A DNA stretch of 64,000 nt from Dechloromonas sp. A34 (lineage in GTDB: Bacteria; Pseudomonadota; Gammaproteobacteria; Burkholderiales; Rhodocyclaceae), in assembly GCF_026261605.1 (NCBI RefSeq), contig NZ_CP102486.1, positions 4,278,001 to 4,342,000 on the forward strand, in the 5' to 3' direction. The notes beneath the pieces are model-generated. The model was not told where the DNA came from and searched no databases. It was given only the letters and a program-made list of their open reading frames with translations. Every line of letters begins with the position of its first letter. Position 1 is the first letter of the stretch. Positions 18,362 through 29,497 of the stretch are shown piece after piece. Both the position numbers and the translations under genes were made by a program.

Positions 18362-19619
18362 TCAGAAAGTAAAACTGTAGGAGACGGAAAAGACATCAAT
18401 GCGCTGATCGGCGCTACTGCCGCCACTGGGCGCGTCGACAAAGCTGGAGACGATACCGGTGCGCGTCTGCGACCACTCGGTCTTGAGCAGCGAGCGCGGC
18501 GTGAGCTGGTAGGCCGTACCGATCGCCCAGGTGCATTGATCGTGGCGATCAGATAGTCGGCGGCGAGGTGCTGGCTGGCGGCTATGCCCGGTGCAGGTAT
18601 CGACACGTTGTTGTTCTCGGCTGCCTGGTAGCGGCGCAGGACCTTGCCGGCCGACTGCATCTGCGCGTAGTAGCCGTAGGGCGTCCACCGGCCGATGCGC
18701 TTGGCCAGCGCGGCATAGCATGCCCAGCGGTTCCAGCCGTTGACGGCGTCGGGGCTATACAGTCGCGCATACTCCGCGGTCAGCTGAAAGCCTTCCGGCA
18801 GGGCAACACTGGCGCCCTGCGTGAGGAGTTGCGAGATGGTGGCATCGACCTGCGGCGAGCTGCTGACATCGTAAAGTCCTTCGCCCGGCTGGTAGGGGGG
18901 TGAGGGCAAGGGGGTAAATGCCAGATCGGAAATAATGCCGCCCTGGCGACGCCGGGTTTCGATGCGGTGATAGCCGATCCGATAGACGTCCTCGTCGGTG
19001 CGCAGCGACAGGACCAGGCCGCCGCCCTCGAGCCGGGTCGGGTCATACCAGGTCGCGCTGCCGCCCTGCGGCGGCATGTCCCGAACATGCAGGCGCTGGA
19101 AATAATTGATCTTGCCGTAATAGCCGTCGAGCCCCCACTCCCAGTCGGCCCGCCACCAGGACTTGGAAAACATCACGCCCCAGATATCCGTGGTCGGGGC
19201 GGTGGAATAGACCTCGACCGGAAAGCGGACAAAGGGATAGGTCGCTCCGACATCCTGGTTTTCCGTGTTCAGCATCAGCGGCACGCGCAGCTTGCCGGCG
19301 CGCAGCAGAAAATCATCGAGCGGTCGCCAGGAGAGAAAGGCCCAGGCCAGCGAAGGCTCCCAGCGCGAGTCGCTGTCGGCCGCCGGGCCAGCCGGGCCTG
19401 AACGGTGGCACCGAACTGCTGGTTGAACTTGACGTCGAGTTGCCCGCCGAAGACGCTGTCCCGATTGAAGGTGCCGCGGTCGGTGATGAAGCGCTGATAG
19501 CGGTTCGCACTATCGGAGATGGCGTAGCCGGCCGTGCCGAAGCCGGACCAGTTGAATTCCGCAGCATCCGCCGCCAGGGGTACGACCAGCACCAAGGCCA
19601 GCCAGTAGTTGAATTTCAT
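18362..19619 (-). pseudogene. Porin-like outer-membrane protein, two single-base frameshifts (about 19385 and 18530)
   Basis: The start ATG at 19619 gives a signal peptide (MKFNYWLALVLVVPLAADA) and a porin-like N-terminus AEFNWSGFGTAGYAISDS. At 19381-19390 the frame is lost; the next frame reads ADSDSRWEPSLAWAFLSWRPLDDFLLRAGKLRVPLML and beta-strand-rich sequence down to LAADYLIATIN. Near 18530 a second break occurs, after which WAIGTAYQLTPRSLLKTEW...FSVSYSFTF runs to a proper C-terminal Phe at 18362. Each break is repaired by one added base, giving about 419 residues. Terminal F and alternating strands fit a 16-stranded porin. It follows the HD-GYP gene after 7 bp, in the same operon. Confidence 0.75.
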
Positions 19620-19626
19620 GGGCATC

Positions 19627-20739
19627 CTAATTGTCGGCGGCATCGCCGGGCGCATTGTCAGCCAGCTGGGTGGCTATCCTGGAAAACTCGTCTTTCAAGG
19701 CGGTGAAGGCGTCGACCAGGGCCGGATCGAAATGCCGTCCTCGTTGTTCCTCGACCATCCGCACCGCCGCTTCATGGCTGAACGCCGTCTTGTAGGGGCG
19801 CACCGAGCGCAGGGCATCATAGACATCAGCCACCGCCATCAGCCGAGCGGCCAGTGGAATGGCCTCGCCCTGCATCCCGTCCGGATAGCCTGAACCGTCC
19901 CAGCGCTCGTGGTGGTTACGGGCGATCTCACAGGCGAACTGCAACAGCATGTTGTCCTCGCCCAATTCACGGCGCGTCCGGGCCAGCATGCTCGCCCCTT
20001 TGAGGGCATGCGTTTTCATGATCTCGAACTCCTCGACCGTGTGCTTGGCGGGCTTGAGCAGGATATGGTCGGGAATCGCGATCTTGCCGATGTCGTGCAA
20101 AGGAGCCGCCTTGGCGATCTGATCGATGCGCTCGGCGGTAAGAAACTCGCGGTCGCGCGGCTGTTTGCTGAGATATTCGGCAAGCAAACGGACATAGGTC
20201 TGGGTCCGGCGGATGTGGTTGCCGGTGCATTCGTCGCGAAACTCGGCGAGCGACACCATAATGCGGATCGAGGCCTCCTGCAAATGCAGCACCTCATTGA
20301 CCCGGCGCTCCACCTCGCCCTGCAACCAGGCGCTCTGGTTCTCGAGAAAGGTTTGCCAGGCCTTGATCTGCAGATGGGTGCGGACCCGGGCGAGAACGAC
20401 GGAAGGCACGATCGGCTTATGGATAAAATCGACGGCCCCCAGTTCGAACCCTCGCTCCTCATCGGCCGCATCGACCTTCGCCGTCAGGAAGATCACCGGG
20501 ATGCCGACCGTCAAATCGTTCGACTTAAGACGGCTGCAGACTTCGTAGCCATCGGTTTCCGGCATCATGATATCGAGCAGAATCAGGTCAGGCGGGTTGC
20601 CTGCGGCCAGTTCCAGTCCGCGGGCGCCGCTGCTGGCGAGCTTGACGCGATAGTGCGGACGCAGCAGCTGATTGAGCAGACTCAGGTTGGCCGGGGTATC
20701 GTCGATAACCAAAATGGTGGGGCGGACAAGGGTATTCAA
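19627..20739 (-). CDS. Response regulator with HD-GYP phosphodiesterase output
   Basis: 370 residues. Residues 1-125 are a receiver domain ([14 protein letters not shown], phospho-acceptor Asp in [13 protein letters not shown], Lys in FIHKP). A helical linker leads to an HD-GYP domain with [28 protein letters not shown] and [13 protein letters not shown], so the metal ligands and the GYP motif are intact and cyclic-di-GMP hydrolysis is expected. Its ATG overlaps the stop of the hybrid kinase (ATGA), and the kinase ends in an HPt domain, so the two should form one phosphorelay. The porin and binding-protein genes follow at once. Confidence 0.93.
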   Translation of the reverse strand: MNTLVRPTILVIDDTPANLSLLNQLLRPHYRVKLASSGARGLELAAGNPPDLILLDIMMPETDGYEVCSRLKSNDLTVGIPVIFLTAKVDAADEERGFELGAVDFIHKPIVPSVVLARVRTHLQIKAWQTFLENQSAWLQGEVERRVNEVLHLQEASIRIMVSLAEFRDECTGNHIRRTQTYVRLLAEYLSKQPRDREFLTAERIDQIAKAAPLHDIGKIAIPDHILLKPAKHTVEEFEIMKTHALKGASMLARTRRELGEDNMLLQFACEIARNHHERWDGSGYPDGMQGEAIPLAARLMAVADVYDALRSVRPYKTAFSHEAAVRMVEEQRGRHFDPALVDAFTALKDEFSRIATQLADNAPGDAADN

Positions 20740-23700
20740 TGGTCTTCCTCATGCTGAGTCGTGACGGCCAATGCGGCCAACGCCTCATCAACGTTCCAGT
20801 GACTGATAGCACGCTCGATCGCCGCCAACTGGAGCGGGGTGTACAAGCTCCCCAGGCGCGCCTTGTTGGCCCGCCAAAGCTCCTCGGCCTCGCCGTCGCC
20901 ATCGCTCAATTGCTGCCGCAGCAAGCCCAGCACCCGGCTCAGCTCGGCGGTATCGAATCCGGATGCCCCTGCATGCTGATTCTCGGGCAATGATGCCAGT
21001 TGGTCGAGCAGGGGTTGCAGCCGGTGCTCGAGCGCAGCGATATCGGCCGACAGTTCGTCGTGCCCCCCTGAAATGGCCTTCTCCAGCGCCTGCACCGCGT
21101 TTTGCAAAGAGGTCATGGCAAAAGTCCCGGCCAGTCCCTTGAACGAGTGGGCGTGTCGATGGGCCGTTTCATGATCGCCGAGCGCCATGGCATCACGCAA
21201 CCTGTCCGGAAAACGCCCGGCCTCCTCGGCAAAGCGCCTGAGTGCCTTGACCAGGAAAGCGGTTCGCCCGCTGAATCGGCGCAGCAAAAGCACGCTGTCG
21301 ATTTCCTCGATGGCCGCCAAGGCAGCGGCAAGAGCCGCTCCCCCCCCCGGTACGACAGCAGCCGGCAAAGTCGCCGGCTGCGTGGGCAGGGCAACCGGCG
21401 CGTTGGCAGGAAGATAGGGATGCAGCAGCGTCAGCAATTCCTCCGGCTCGAAAGGCTTGGCGATATAACCATTGAAGCCCAGCGCAAGCACCTGCTGCAG
21501 TTCATGGCCCAGTGTGTGAGCAGTCATGGCGATGACCGGCAAGGATCTAAAGCGATCGTCGGCGCGCAAGCGACGCACCGTCTCACGGCCATCCAGCACC
21601 GGCATCTCAAGATCCAGCAGTACCACCGCATAGCCGTCGGGCAGTCCGGAGAAAAGCTGGCTCAAGGCCGCCCGACCATCCGCCGCGACATCGACCGTTG
21701 CCCCCCAGCCACAGAGAATCTCGCGCGCCACCTGCTGATTGATTTCGTTGTCCTCGACCAGCAGAATCCGCATCCCGTTCAACACGTGCGAATAGCGGGC
21801 GCTGCTATCCGGTGCCAGCAGGGCTCCGGACGCTTCCCGCGTCGCGCAGATGCGACGCAACATGCCGGGCATCAGCGGTTTGGGCAATAGTTCGCTGATG
21901 CCTGGGCAGTCGATCTCGGCTCGCAACAGTGCGGTATCGGCCGCCGACATGACAATCGTTTTCGCCGGCAGCGCCACGCCACGCGCCTGCGCCGCCGCGA
22001 TCAGTGCCGCCCCGGAAAGACCCGGCATATCCCAATCCAGGAGCAGCAGGTCATAAGGCGTTTTACGCTCTGCGGCGGCAAGCAACTTGACCAAGGCCGA
22101 TTCGCCATCGGTCGCCTGGTCGACGTGAGGGCAACCGGTGATCCGCAACATCTCCGCCATGCAGCTACAGGCAGGAGGATAGTCGTCCACCACCAGCGCC
22201 CGGCTGCAGGCCATGCCGACGCCCTCCTCGACTACCCCGGCGCCGGCAGCGACCGGCAGTCGCACCGTGAAATGAAACGCACTACCGCGACCGACCTCGC
22301 TTTCGACGCCGATCTCGCCCCCCATTGCCTCGACCAGATGCTTCGAGATGCTCAGCCCCAGGCCAGTCCCGCCATATTTCCGGGTGGTCGAGCCATCGCC
22401 TTGGGTAAACTCCTGAAAGAGCCGCGCCACCTGCTCGGGCGTCATGCCGATGCCGGTATCCTCGATCCGGAAAGCCAGGGTCGCCAGGGCCACATCACTG
22501 GTGACTTCCCGGATGCCGAGTCGAACATGGCCGCTCTCGGTAAATTTCACGGCATTGGTCAGCAGGTTGATCAGCACCTGGCCCAAACGTAAGGGGTCGC
22601 CGACCAGCGCATGCCGGCATGGCCGAAAATCGAGCATCAGTTCGACGCGTTTGGCCTCGGCCCGTTGCTGAACCATGAAAAGCGCGTGCTGGACAACCGG
22701 CTCCAGCTCGAAAGGCGTGGCTTCGAGCACCACCTTGCCGGCCTCGATCTTCGAGAAATCGAGAATATCGTTCAGGATACCGAGCAGCGCGCGTGCCGCC
22801 GAATGGATCTTGGTCACGTAATCGTGCTGTCTTGGCGGCAGACCCGATTTCAGGGCGAGATAGGCCATGCCAAGGATTGCGTTCATCGGCGTGCGGATCT
22901 CATGGCTCATGTTGGCCAGAAAAATTGATTTCGCTTCGGTCGCAACCTCGGCCTTGGTCGTCGCCTCGACCAAGGCCTGCTGCGCGACCTCGCGCTGCTT
23001 CAATTCGGCCTCGATGGCATCGGCCATCCCGTCGAGGGTGGTCGCCAGGGCCTGAACCTCCTCGACCCCGCGCACATCCCCGGCCCGTTCGCCGAAAGAC
23101 TTGCCGGCCAAAGCCGTCGCCGTCCGGTGCAGCGAGGTCAGCGGGGCAAGCAGATGCCTTTGCAGATATCGATAGCTGACCAAGAGGACCACGCCGGTCC
23201 CCAGCAACAGGGCCAAGGCCGAAAATATCCATTCCTCCAGCCGGCGCGAGGCGCGCCCCAGATTGTTGGCGGTGCGCCGATCAACCAACGAGGACAGCTC
23301 CTCTACCGCCAAGGCCAGATCGGCCCGCAATTTCAGATAGGCTGCCTGATGCAGCAAGTCACCGGCAAACTTGCGTTGCGGCGCCGTCTCCGAGACGAAC
23401 TCGCCGGCCACCGGGTCGTACAGCCCCTGGGTGGCAGCGAAGGCTACCTGTTCAGTCTGCTTCATCTGTTCGGTGATCTGGTAGATCTTGCGCACCACGG
23501 CCTGCTCGCCGGGATCGAAGCCGAGTTGCCTGGTCCGTTCCTCCAGCGGCAGCACCTCGCCAGTGGTCGGCGCGGTGTAGGGCTGGGTTCCGGCGATGAT
23601 CTGCTCCCAGTACGAAGCCGACAGATTGTCCGGGCGCGGCTTGGCCCCTTCGCGGATGGCGAGGATGTCGTAGTAATAGATCAGGAAACGCGGATTGCTG

Positions 23701-24002
23701 GTGATGACGTAGGAAATGACCAGACGACCGAGCAGGCTGACCTCCTGCTGAACACCGACCATCAGCGCCATCGAATTCTGGCGGTGCTGCGCCGCCGCCG
23801 TGGCTTCATTGAAGGCCGCCAAGGCGCCGAAAGTAACGCTGCCAATCAAGGTCAGCATGCCGGTCAAGGCCAAGGAGACGATGAGAAACGCCTTGCGCAG
23901 ATTCATCTGCCGGCCGGGTGAGCCGGACGAGCCACGACCAGATTCGGACAACGCTTTTCTCTCCAGCAACACCATGACAATGTGAAATGAATCATATGCC
24001 AA
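20736..24002 (-). CDS. Hybrid sensor histidine kinase (HAMP-HisKA-HATPase-REC-REC-HPt)
   Basis: Up to 1088 residues. The order is: membrane helix (about 35-60), periplasmic sensor domain (about 60-250), second helix (about 255-280), HAMP, HisKA with SHEIRTPMN (His near 366), HATPase with EDTGIGM and [11 protein letters not shown], receiver 1 (about 598-715, Asp in LLLDWDMPG), receiver 2 (about 744-865, Asp in [11 protein letters not shown]) and HPt with HSFKG (His near 952). It belongs to the BarA/TorS-like class that passes phosphate through His-Asp-His. The start is uncertain: the first codon here is TTG; a TTG at 23951 behind GGAGAG or the ATG at 23906 directly before the first helix are alternatives. 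The HD-GYP regulator downstream is the likely final acceptor. Confidence 0.92.
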   Translation of the reverse strand: MAYDSFHIVMVLLERKALSESGRGSSGSPGRQMNLRKAFLIVSLALTGMLTLIGSVTFGALAAFNEATAAAQHRQNSMALMVGVQQEVSLLGRLVISYVITSNPRFLIYYYDILAIREGAKPRPDNLSASYWEQIIAGTQPYTAPTTGEVLPLEERTRQLGFDPGEQAVVRKIYQITEQMKQTEQVAFAATQGLYDPVAGEFVSETAPQRKFAGDLLHQAAYLKLRADLALAVEELSSLVDRRTANNLGRASRRLEEWIFSALALLLGTGVVLLVSYRYLQRHLLAPLTSLHRTATALAGKSFGERAGDVRGVEEVQALATTLDGMADAIEAELKQREVAQQALVEATTKAEVATEAKSIFLANMSHEIRTPMNAILGMAYLALKSGLPPRQHDYVTKIHSAARALLGILNDILDFSKIEAGKVVLEATPFELEPVVQHALFMVQQRAEAKRVELMLDFRPCRHALVGDPLRLGQVLINLLTNAVKFTESGHVRLGIREVTSDVALATLAFRIEDTGIGMTPEQVARLFQEFTQGDGSTTRKYGGTGLGLSISKHLVEAMGGEIGVESEVGRGSAFHFTVRLPVAAGAGVVEEGVGMACSRALVVDDYPPACSCMAEMLRITGCPHVDQATDGESALVKLLAAAERKTPYDLLLLDWDMPGLSGAALIAAAQARGVALPAKTIVMSAADTALLRAEIDCPGISELLPKPLMPGMLRRICATREASGALLAPDSSARYSHVLNGMRILLVEDNEINQQVAREILCGWGATVDVAADGRAALSQLFSGLPDGYAVVLLDLEMPVLDGRETVRRLRADDRFRSLPVIAMTAHTLGHELQQVLALGFNGYIAKPFEPEELLTLLHPYLPANAPVALPTQPATLPAAVVPGGGAALAAALAAIEEIDSVLLLRRFSGRTAFLVKALRRFAEEAGRFPDRLRDAMALGDHETAHRHAHSFKGLAGTFAMTSLQNAVQALEKAISGGHDELSADIAALEHRLQPLLDQLASLPENQHAGASGFDTAELSRVLGLLRQQLSDGDGEAEELWRANKARLGSLYTPLQLAAIERAISHWNVDEALAALAVTTQHEEDH

Positions 24003-24103
24003 ATCGATGCCCCGAGAAGGGCCAATTTATCTTTCGCGACATCGATTGGCCGATGGCCGCCAATCGTTCAGAATAGCGGCATGCCTGCCTTCCCTTTCGG
24101 TTC

Positions 24104-24691
24104 ATGGACAACCTGATCAAGGACACCGCGACGCTGGAGCTTTTCTGCTGGCTCGACCCGGGGGCCGAGCTGCCCGGCTGGGATATCCTCAAGGGCAGCC
24201 CGTTCGGTTCCACCCTGGCCTCGCCGGAAGGCGGCGCGCCGACGCCGGGCGACCAACTGATCTCGGTGCAGAATTACTTTGCCGAATACCATCTCGAATA
24301 CTTCCGGCAGCGTCGCTACAACCATTTCCCCAGTCGCCTGCACGCCCTGCTGCTGTTCGCCACGCGCACCGACGCGATGACCTTCCGGACCAAGCACCCG
24401 CAGCGCGTTTTCGGCAAGAACCTGTCGTGCGCCAGAACCAAGGGGGCTTATATCTGCTCCTTTCACGACGCCAGCTGGCTCGATTACCTGCGCCTGCCGC
24501 ATAGTCTCTCGCTCAGCGCCCTCGACGAGGTGGCGGAGCATTACTGGTCGGGGCGGACCGTCGAAGAAATTGGCTTGATGTTCATGAACGAACCCTGGCC
24601 GGAACCGCCGGTCATCGAAGCCCTTTACCAAGGTTCCCTGGAGCCCGTCTGGGGACACGCTCAAACCGGGTGGTTGCCCGGCTTTCGTTAG
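24104..24691 (+). CDS. Conserved-looking hypothetical protein
   Basis: 195 residues, no signal peptide and no membrane segment. The sequence is rich in aromatic residues (LELFCWLDPGAELPGW, NYFAEYHLEYFRQRRYNHFPSRLHALLLFATRTDAMTFR) and reads as a compact soluble domain; the mid-part (SRLHALLLFATRTDAMTFRTKHPQRVFG) vaguely resembles DUF2441-type proteins. I cannot assign a function. The gene stands between the divergent sensor kinase and the MacA-like gene, ending 9 bp before the latter, so it may share that transcript. No clear ribosome site precedes the ATG. Confidence 0.65.
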   Translation: MDNLIKDTATLELFCWLDPGAELPGWDILKGSPFGSTLASPEGGAPTPGDQLISVQNYFAEYHLEYFRQRRYNHFPSRLHALLLFATRTDAMTFRTKHPQRVFGKNLSCARTKGAYICSFHDASWLDYLRLPHSLSLSALDEVAEHYWSGRTVEEIGLMFMNEPWPEPPVIEALYQGSLEPVWGHAQTGWLPGFR

Positions 24692-24700
24692 GAATTCCGC

Positions 24701-25849
24701 ATGCGTCGCATCCTTATTGCTCTCGTCGTTATCGCCGTGCTCGGCCTGGGCTTTTTCTGGTTCAGCCGACCCAAACCGATTCCCGTCGTGCTCAAGGAAG
24801 TAACCACCGGCAAGGTCGAAGCCTCGCTGGCCAACACCCGCGCCGGCACCGTCGAAGCCTGCCAGCGCACCAAGTTGTCGACCATCATCGGTGGCCGTAT
24901 CGAATATCTCGGCGTCAAGGAAGGCGACAAGGTCAAGAAAGGCCAGTTGCTGCTCAAGCTCTGGAACGACGACCAGCAGGCCCAGGCCGCCCTCTCCCAG
25001 TCACAGGTGACGCTGGCTGGCAAGCGGGTCGACGAAGTCTGCATCGCGGCCGCCAATGCCGAAAGGGAAGCCAAGCGGCAGTCCGAACTACGTGAAAAGG
25101 GCTTCGTCTCGACCAGTCGCGAGGAAACCGCCCGCACCGACGCCGAAGTCCGCCGCGCCAGCTGCAACACCGCCAAGGCCGACGTCGCCCAGGCCGAGGC
25201 AAAGCTTAAGGCGACCCGCGTCGAGCAAGGCCGTGTCGCGCTTTACGCGCCGTTCGACGGCACGGTGGCAAAGATCGTAGGCGAACTGGGCGAATATTCG
25301 ACCCCCTCTCCCCCCGGCGTGCCGACCCCGCCGGCCATCGACCTGATCGACGATTCCTGCCTCTACGTCAAGGCACCGATGGACGAGGTGGACGCACCCA
25401 GGATCAAGGCCGGCCAGCCGGTCCGCATCACCCTCGACGCGCTGCCGGGCAAGCTGCTGCCCGGCAAGGTGCGGCGCGTCGCCCCTTACGTCTCGGCCGT
25501 AGAAAAGCAGGCGCGCACGGTCGATATCGAGGTCGACTTCGACGATCCAGAAGCCGCCGGCAAGCTGCTGGTCGGCTACAGCGCCGACGTCGAAATCATT
25601 CTCGAAGGTCGCGATCAGGTGTTGCGCATCCCGACCGCGGCGATCCGCGAAGGCGGCCATGTCCTGCTCTTCAACCCGGACAGCGGCAAGCTCGAAGAGC
25701 GTACGATCAAGGCCGGCCTCGCCAACTGGGAATTCACCGAGGTGATTGAAGGGCTGGCCGCCGGCGACCGGATCGTCACCTCGCTCGAAAAGGAAGGCGT
25801 CAAGGCCGGCGCAGCCGTCACGCCCGACGACAAAGCCAAGGCCAAGTAA
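24701..25849 (+). CDS. MacA/HlyD-type periplasmic adaptor protein
   Basis: 382 residues. An N-terminal membrane anchor (RRILIALVVIAVLGLGFFWF) is followed by a lipoyl/barrel-sandwich half (AGTVEACQRTKLSTIIGGRIEYLGVKEGDKVKKGQLLLKL), a coiled-coil hairpin (about residues 85-160), the second lipoyl half (VALYAPFDGTVAKIVGELGEY) and beta-barrel/membrane-proximal domains. This is the adaptor of a tripartite ABC exporter, bridging the inner-membrane ABC transporter to a TolC-like channel. The three downstream genes code for the ABC part; no outer-membrane channel gene is in the window. Confidence 0.9.
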   Translation: MRRILIALVVIAVLGLGFFWFSRPKPIPVVLKEVTTGKVEASLANTRAGTVEACQRTKLSTIIGGRIEYLGVKEGDKVKKGQLLLKLWNDDQQAQAALSQSQVTLAGKRVDEVCIAAANAEREAKRQSELREKGFVSTSREETARTDAEVRRASCNTAKADVAQAEAKLKATRVEQGRVALYAPFDGTVAKIVGELGEYSTPSPPGVPTPPAIDLIDDSCLYVKAPMDEVDAPRIKAGQPVRITLDALPGKLLPGKVRRVAPYVSAVEKQARTVDIEVDFDDPEAAGKLLVGYSADVEIILEGRDQVLRIPTAAIREGGHVLLFNPDSGKLEERTIKAGLANWEFTEVIEGLAAGDRIVTSLEKEGVKAGAAVTPDDKAKAK

Positions 25850-25853
25850 GCGC

Positions 25854-26547
<694 letters not shown>

Positions 26548-26561
<14 letters not shown>

Positions 26562-27756
26562 CACCCTGCGTTTCGCCCGCGATGCGGCGACCGGCTACCC
26601 GATGCGCACCACGCTTTCGGTGCTCGCCATGTCGATCGGTGTCGCCGCCGTCGTCATCCTCACCGCCCTCGGCGACGGTGCCCGGCGCTATGTGGTCGGC
26701 CAGTTTTCTTCGATCGGCACCAACCTAGTCATCGTGCTGCCCGGCCGCTCGGGCACTGGCGGCTTCAATCCGGCCAATGCCATCACCACCACGCCGCGCG
26801 ACCTGACCATCGACGATGCCGGCTCCTTGCGCCGCGCCCCGGCGGTCAGCCGCGTCGCCCCGCTCACCGTCGGCACCTCGGAAATCAGCTTCGGCGGACG
26901 ACTGCGCGAAGTCATGGTCGCCGGCTCGACCAGCGAGTTCGTCCCGATCCGCAATTTCGAACTGGCCCAGGGCCAGGGTCTGCCGGAAGACGACTGGAAC
27001 CGCGGCTCGCCGGTCGCCCTGATCGGCGCCACGGTCCGCGAGGAAATGTTCGGTCGCGAACCGGCGGTCGGCCAGCTGATCCGGGTCGGCGACCGCCGGC
27101 TGCGCGTGGTCGGCGTCCTGAAATCCGTCGGCCAGGGCCTGGGCATGAATACCGACGAGCTGGTCATCGTGCCGGTGGCGCTGGCTCAGGCCATGTTCAA
27201 CTCCAACACGCTGTTCCGCATCCTGGTCGAAGCCAAGAGCCGCGAGGCGATCCCCCAGGCCAAGGAACAGGTCGCGGAAATCCTCAAGCAACGCCACCGC
27301 GGCGAGGAGGACGTCACGGTGATCACCCAGGACGCCGTGCTTGCCACCTTCGACAAGCTGCTCGGCACGCTGACCCTGGGCGTCGCCGGCATTGCCGCGA
27401 TCAGCCTGGCAGTGGCCGGCATCCTGGTGATGAACGTGATGCTCGTTGCCGTCACCCAGCGCACCGGCGAAATCGGCCTGCTCAAGGCGCTCGGCGCCAC
27501 GGCACGGACCATCCGGCTGGCCTTCCTGGCCGAGGCGGCGATGTTGTCCACGGTCGGCGCCATCGTCGGCTACCTGCTCGGCCAGCTGGGCGCCTTTGGG
27601 CTGCGCCAGGCCTTTCCCGTCTTCCCGGCCTACCCGCCGGACTGGGCGGTGATCGCCGGCCTGAGCACGGCACTGGTTACCGGCCTGCTGTTCGGCGTCA
27701 TGCCGGCCCGCCGCGCCGCCCGGCTCGATCCGGTGCAGGCCCTGATGAAGCATTGA
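26548..27756 (+). CDS. MacB-type (FtsX-like) ABC permease, first copy
   Basis: 402 residues with the type VII permease layout: one N-terminal membrane helix (TTLSVLAMSIGVAAVVILTAL), a large periplasmic MacB core domain (about residues 45-270) and three C-terminal helices that include the conserved RTGEIGLLKALGAT segment. It lacks a fused ATPase, unlike canonical MacB, and should pair with the separate ATPase encoded just upstream. Its last codons overlap the region of the next permease start. Confidence 0.92.
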
Positions 27757-27758
27757 GC

Positions 27759-28958
27759 ATGCTGGTCGCCGACTCCCTGCACCTCGCCCTGCGCGCCATC
27801 ACGGCCCAGCGTCTGCGCAGCTTCCTGACCCTGCTCGGCATCGCCGTCGGCATCGCGGCAGTCATCCTGCTGACTTCGATCGGCGAGGGCATCCACCGTT
27901 TCGTGCTCGGCGAATTCACCCAGTTCGGGACCAATGTCATTACTGCGGTGCCCGGCAAGACCAAGACCGGCGGCTCGCCTTCCGGCCTGCCGTCGAGCGC
28001 CCGGCCGCTGTCGCTGGACGATGCCCGTTCGCTCGAACGACTGCCCCACGTCGTGGCGGTGACCCCGAACGCGCGCGGCAATGCCGAGGTCGAGGGCAAC
28101 GGGCGCACCCGGCGGACCCTGGTCTACGGCGTCAACGCCCACCTGCCGGTCATCTTCCGCTCGACCATCCAGAGCGGCCAGTTCCTGCCGGCCGACGACG
28201 AGACCAGCGCCCGCGCCTTCGTCGTCCTCGGTTCCAAGGTCAAGGACGAACTGTTCGGCAGCGACAATCCGCTCGGCCAGCGCCTGCGCATCGGCGGCCT
28301 GCATTTCCGGGTGATCGGCGTCATGGCGCCGAAAGGCCAGTTCCTCGGCATCGACCTCGACGATACCGCCTTCATCCCGGCCGCCCGCGCCCAGGAGCTG
28401 TTCAATCGCGAAGGCGTCGACGAGATCAACATCGCCGCCGAGGAAGGCGTGCCCTCCGCCCTCGTCGCTGCCGCCATCAAGGAACGGCTGATCGCCCGCC
28501 ATGGTCGCGAGGACTTCACCATCGTCACCCAGGAAGAGATGCTGAAGACGCTGTCCAACATCCTCAACGTGCTGACCATGGCGGTCGGCGCACTGGGCGG
28601 CATTTCGCTGCTCGTTGGCGGCGTCGGCATCGTCACCATCATGACCATTGCGGTCAGCGAGCGGACGGGTGAAATCGGCCTCCTGGTCGCCCTCGGCGCC
28701 CCCCGGCGCACCATCCTGCTGCTCTTTCTCGGCGAGGCGGTCGCCCTCTCGGCACTCGGCGGCTTTCTCGGCCTGGTCCTCGGCATCGGCCTCGCCCAGT
28801 TGATCCACCTCGCCCTGCCCGCCCTGCCGGTGCACACCCCGATCACTTTCGTACTGCTCGCCGAGGGCGTCGCCATCGCCATCGGCCTCGCCGCCGGCGT
28901 CCTGCCCGCCCGCAAGGCGGCCCGTCTCGACCCGGTCGAGGCGCTACGCACCGAATGA
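27759..28958 (+). CDS. MacB-type (FtsX-like) ABC permease, second copy
   Basis: 399 residues from the ATG at 27759, two bases after the stop of the first permease (an in-frame TTG at 27753 is less likely). Same topology as its neighbour: N-terminal helix (LTLLGIAVGIAAVILLTSIGEG), periplasmic MacB core, three C-terminal helices with RTGEIGLLVALGAPRRT. The two are diverged paralogues, so a heterodimeric permease is likely. No promoter is seen between them; the four genes from the adaptor onward form one operon. Confidence 0.92.
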   Translation: MLVADSLHLALRAITAQRLRSFLTLLGIAVGIAAVILLTSIGEGIHRFVLGEFTQFGTNVITAVPGKTKTGGSPSGLPSSARPLSLDDARSLERLPHVVAVTPNARGNAEVEGNGRTRRTLVYGVNAHLPVIFRSTIQSGQFLPADDETSARAFVVLGSKVKDELFGSDNPLGQRLRIGGLHFRVIGVMAPKGQFLGIDLDDTAFIPAARAQELFNREGVDEINIAAEEGVPSALVAAAIKERLIARHGREDFTIVTQEEMLKTLSNILNVLTMAVGALGGISLLVGGVGIVTIMTIAVSERTGEIGLLVALGAPRRTILLLFLGEAVALSALGGFLGLVLGIGLAQLIHLALPALPVHTPITFVLLAEGVAIAIGLAAGVLPARKAARLDPVEALRTE

Positions 28959-29005
28959 CATGCTAAAGTTCGGCCCACAAATTTCATAACCCCGAGGAAA
29001 CAGTC

Positions 29006-29443
29006 ATGACTTATCACATTCAGGACCTCAAGCCCGGCATGACCGCCAGCATCGCCAAGACCGTCACCGAAGCTGATATCGTGCTCTTCGCCGGCATCTC
29101 GACCGACGTCAACCCGGCCCACCTGGACGAGGAATATTCCAAGACCACGGTCTTCGGCGGCCGCATCGCCCACGGTATGCTCTCGGCCGGTTTCATTTCC
29201 GCCGTGCTGGCCAACCACCTGCCCGGCCCCGGCACCATCTACCTGTCGCAGACCCTGAAGTTCAAGGCGCCGGTCCGCCCGGGCGACACCGTGCGCGCCA
29301 CCGTCACCGTCAAGGAAGTGTTCGTCGAGAAGAACCGCGTGACGCTCGATACCGTGTGCACGGTCGCCGGCAAGGTCGTGATCGAAGGCGAATGCCTTAT
29401 GATGCCGCCGGTCCGCGCCCAGGCGGTGACCGGTACCGCCTGA
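29006..29443 (+). CDS. phaJ: MaoC-like (R)-specific enoyl-CoA hydratase (PhaJ type)
   Basis: 145 residues, a single hot-dog domain. The hydratase-2 motif FAGISTDVNPAHLDEEY carries the catalytic Asp and His (D-x4-H), and FGGRIAHGMLSAGF forms the hot-dog helix. Enzymes of this size hydrate trans-2-enoyl-CoA to (R)-3-hydroxyacyl-CoA, linking beta-oxidation to polyhydroxyalkanoate synthesis; a role with other enoyl-CoA substrates is possible. GAGGAAA precedes the ATG. The gene ends at a bidirectional terminator and appears to be transcribed alone. Confidence 0.85.
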   Translation: MTYHIQDLKPGMTASIAKTVTEADIVLFAGISTDVNPAHLDEEYSKTTVFGGRIAHGMLSAGFISAVLANHLPGPGTIYLSQTLKFKAPVRPGDTVRATVTVKEVFVEKNRVTLDTVCTVAGKVVIEGECLMMPPVRAQAVTGTA

Positions 29444-29462
29444 GCATCCAGCTCGCAGAATG

Positions 29463-29491
29463 AAAAACGCCGGCTTCAAGCCGGCGTTTTT
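29463..29491. terminator. Bidirectional rho-independent terminator
   Basis: Stem AACGCCGGCTT / AAGCCGGCGTT with A- and T-runs on either side, placed between the convergent hydratase and pseudouridine synthase genes; it can serve both. Confidence 0.9.
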
Positions 29492-29497
29492 ACTTGC

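Noticed and set aside
18133-18520. C-terminal Arg-rich continuation of the middle porin frame past 18530
   Set aside because: It runs out of frame over the porin end and the binding-protein gene; the real porin C-terminus with final Phe is in another frame ending at 18362.
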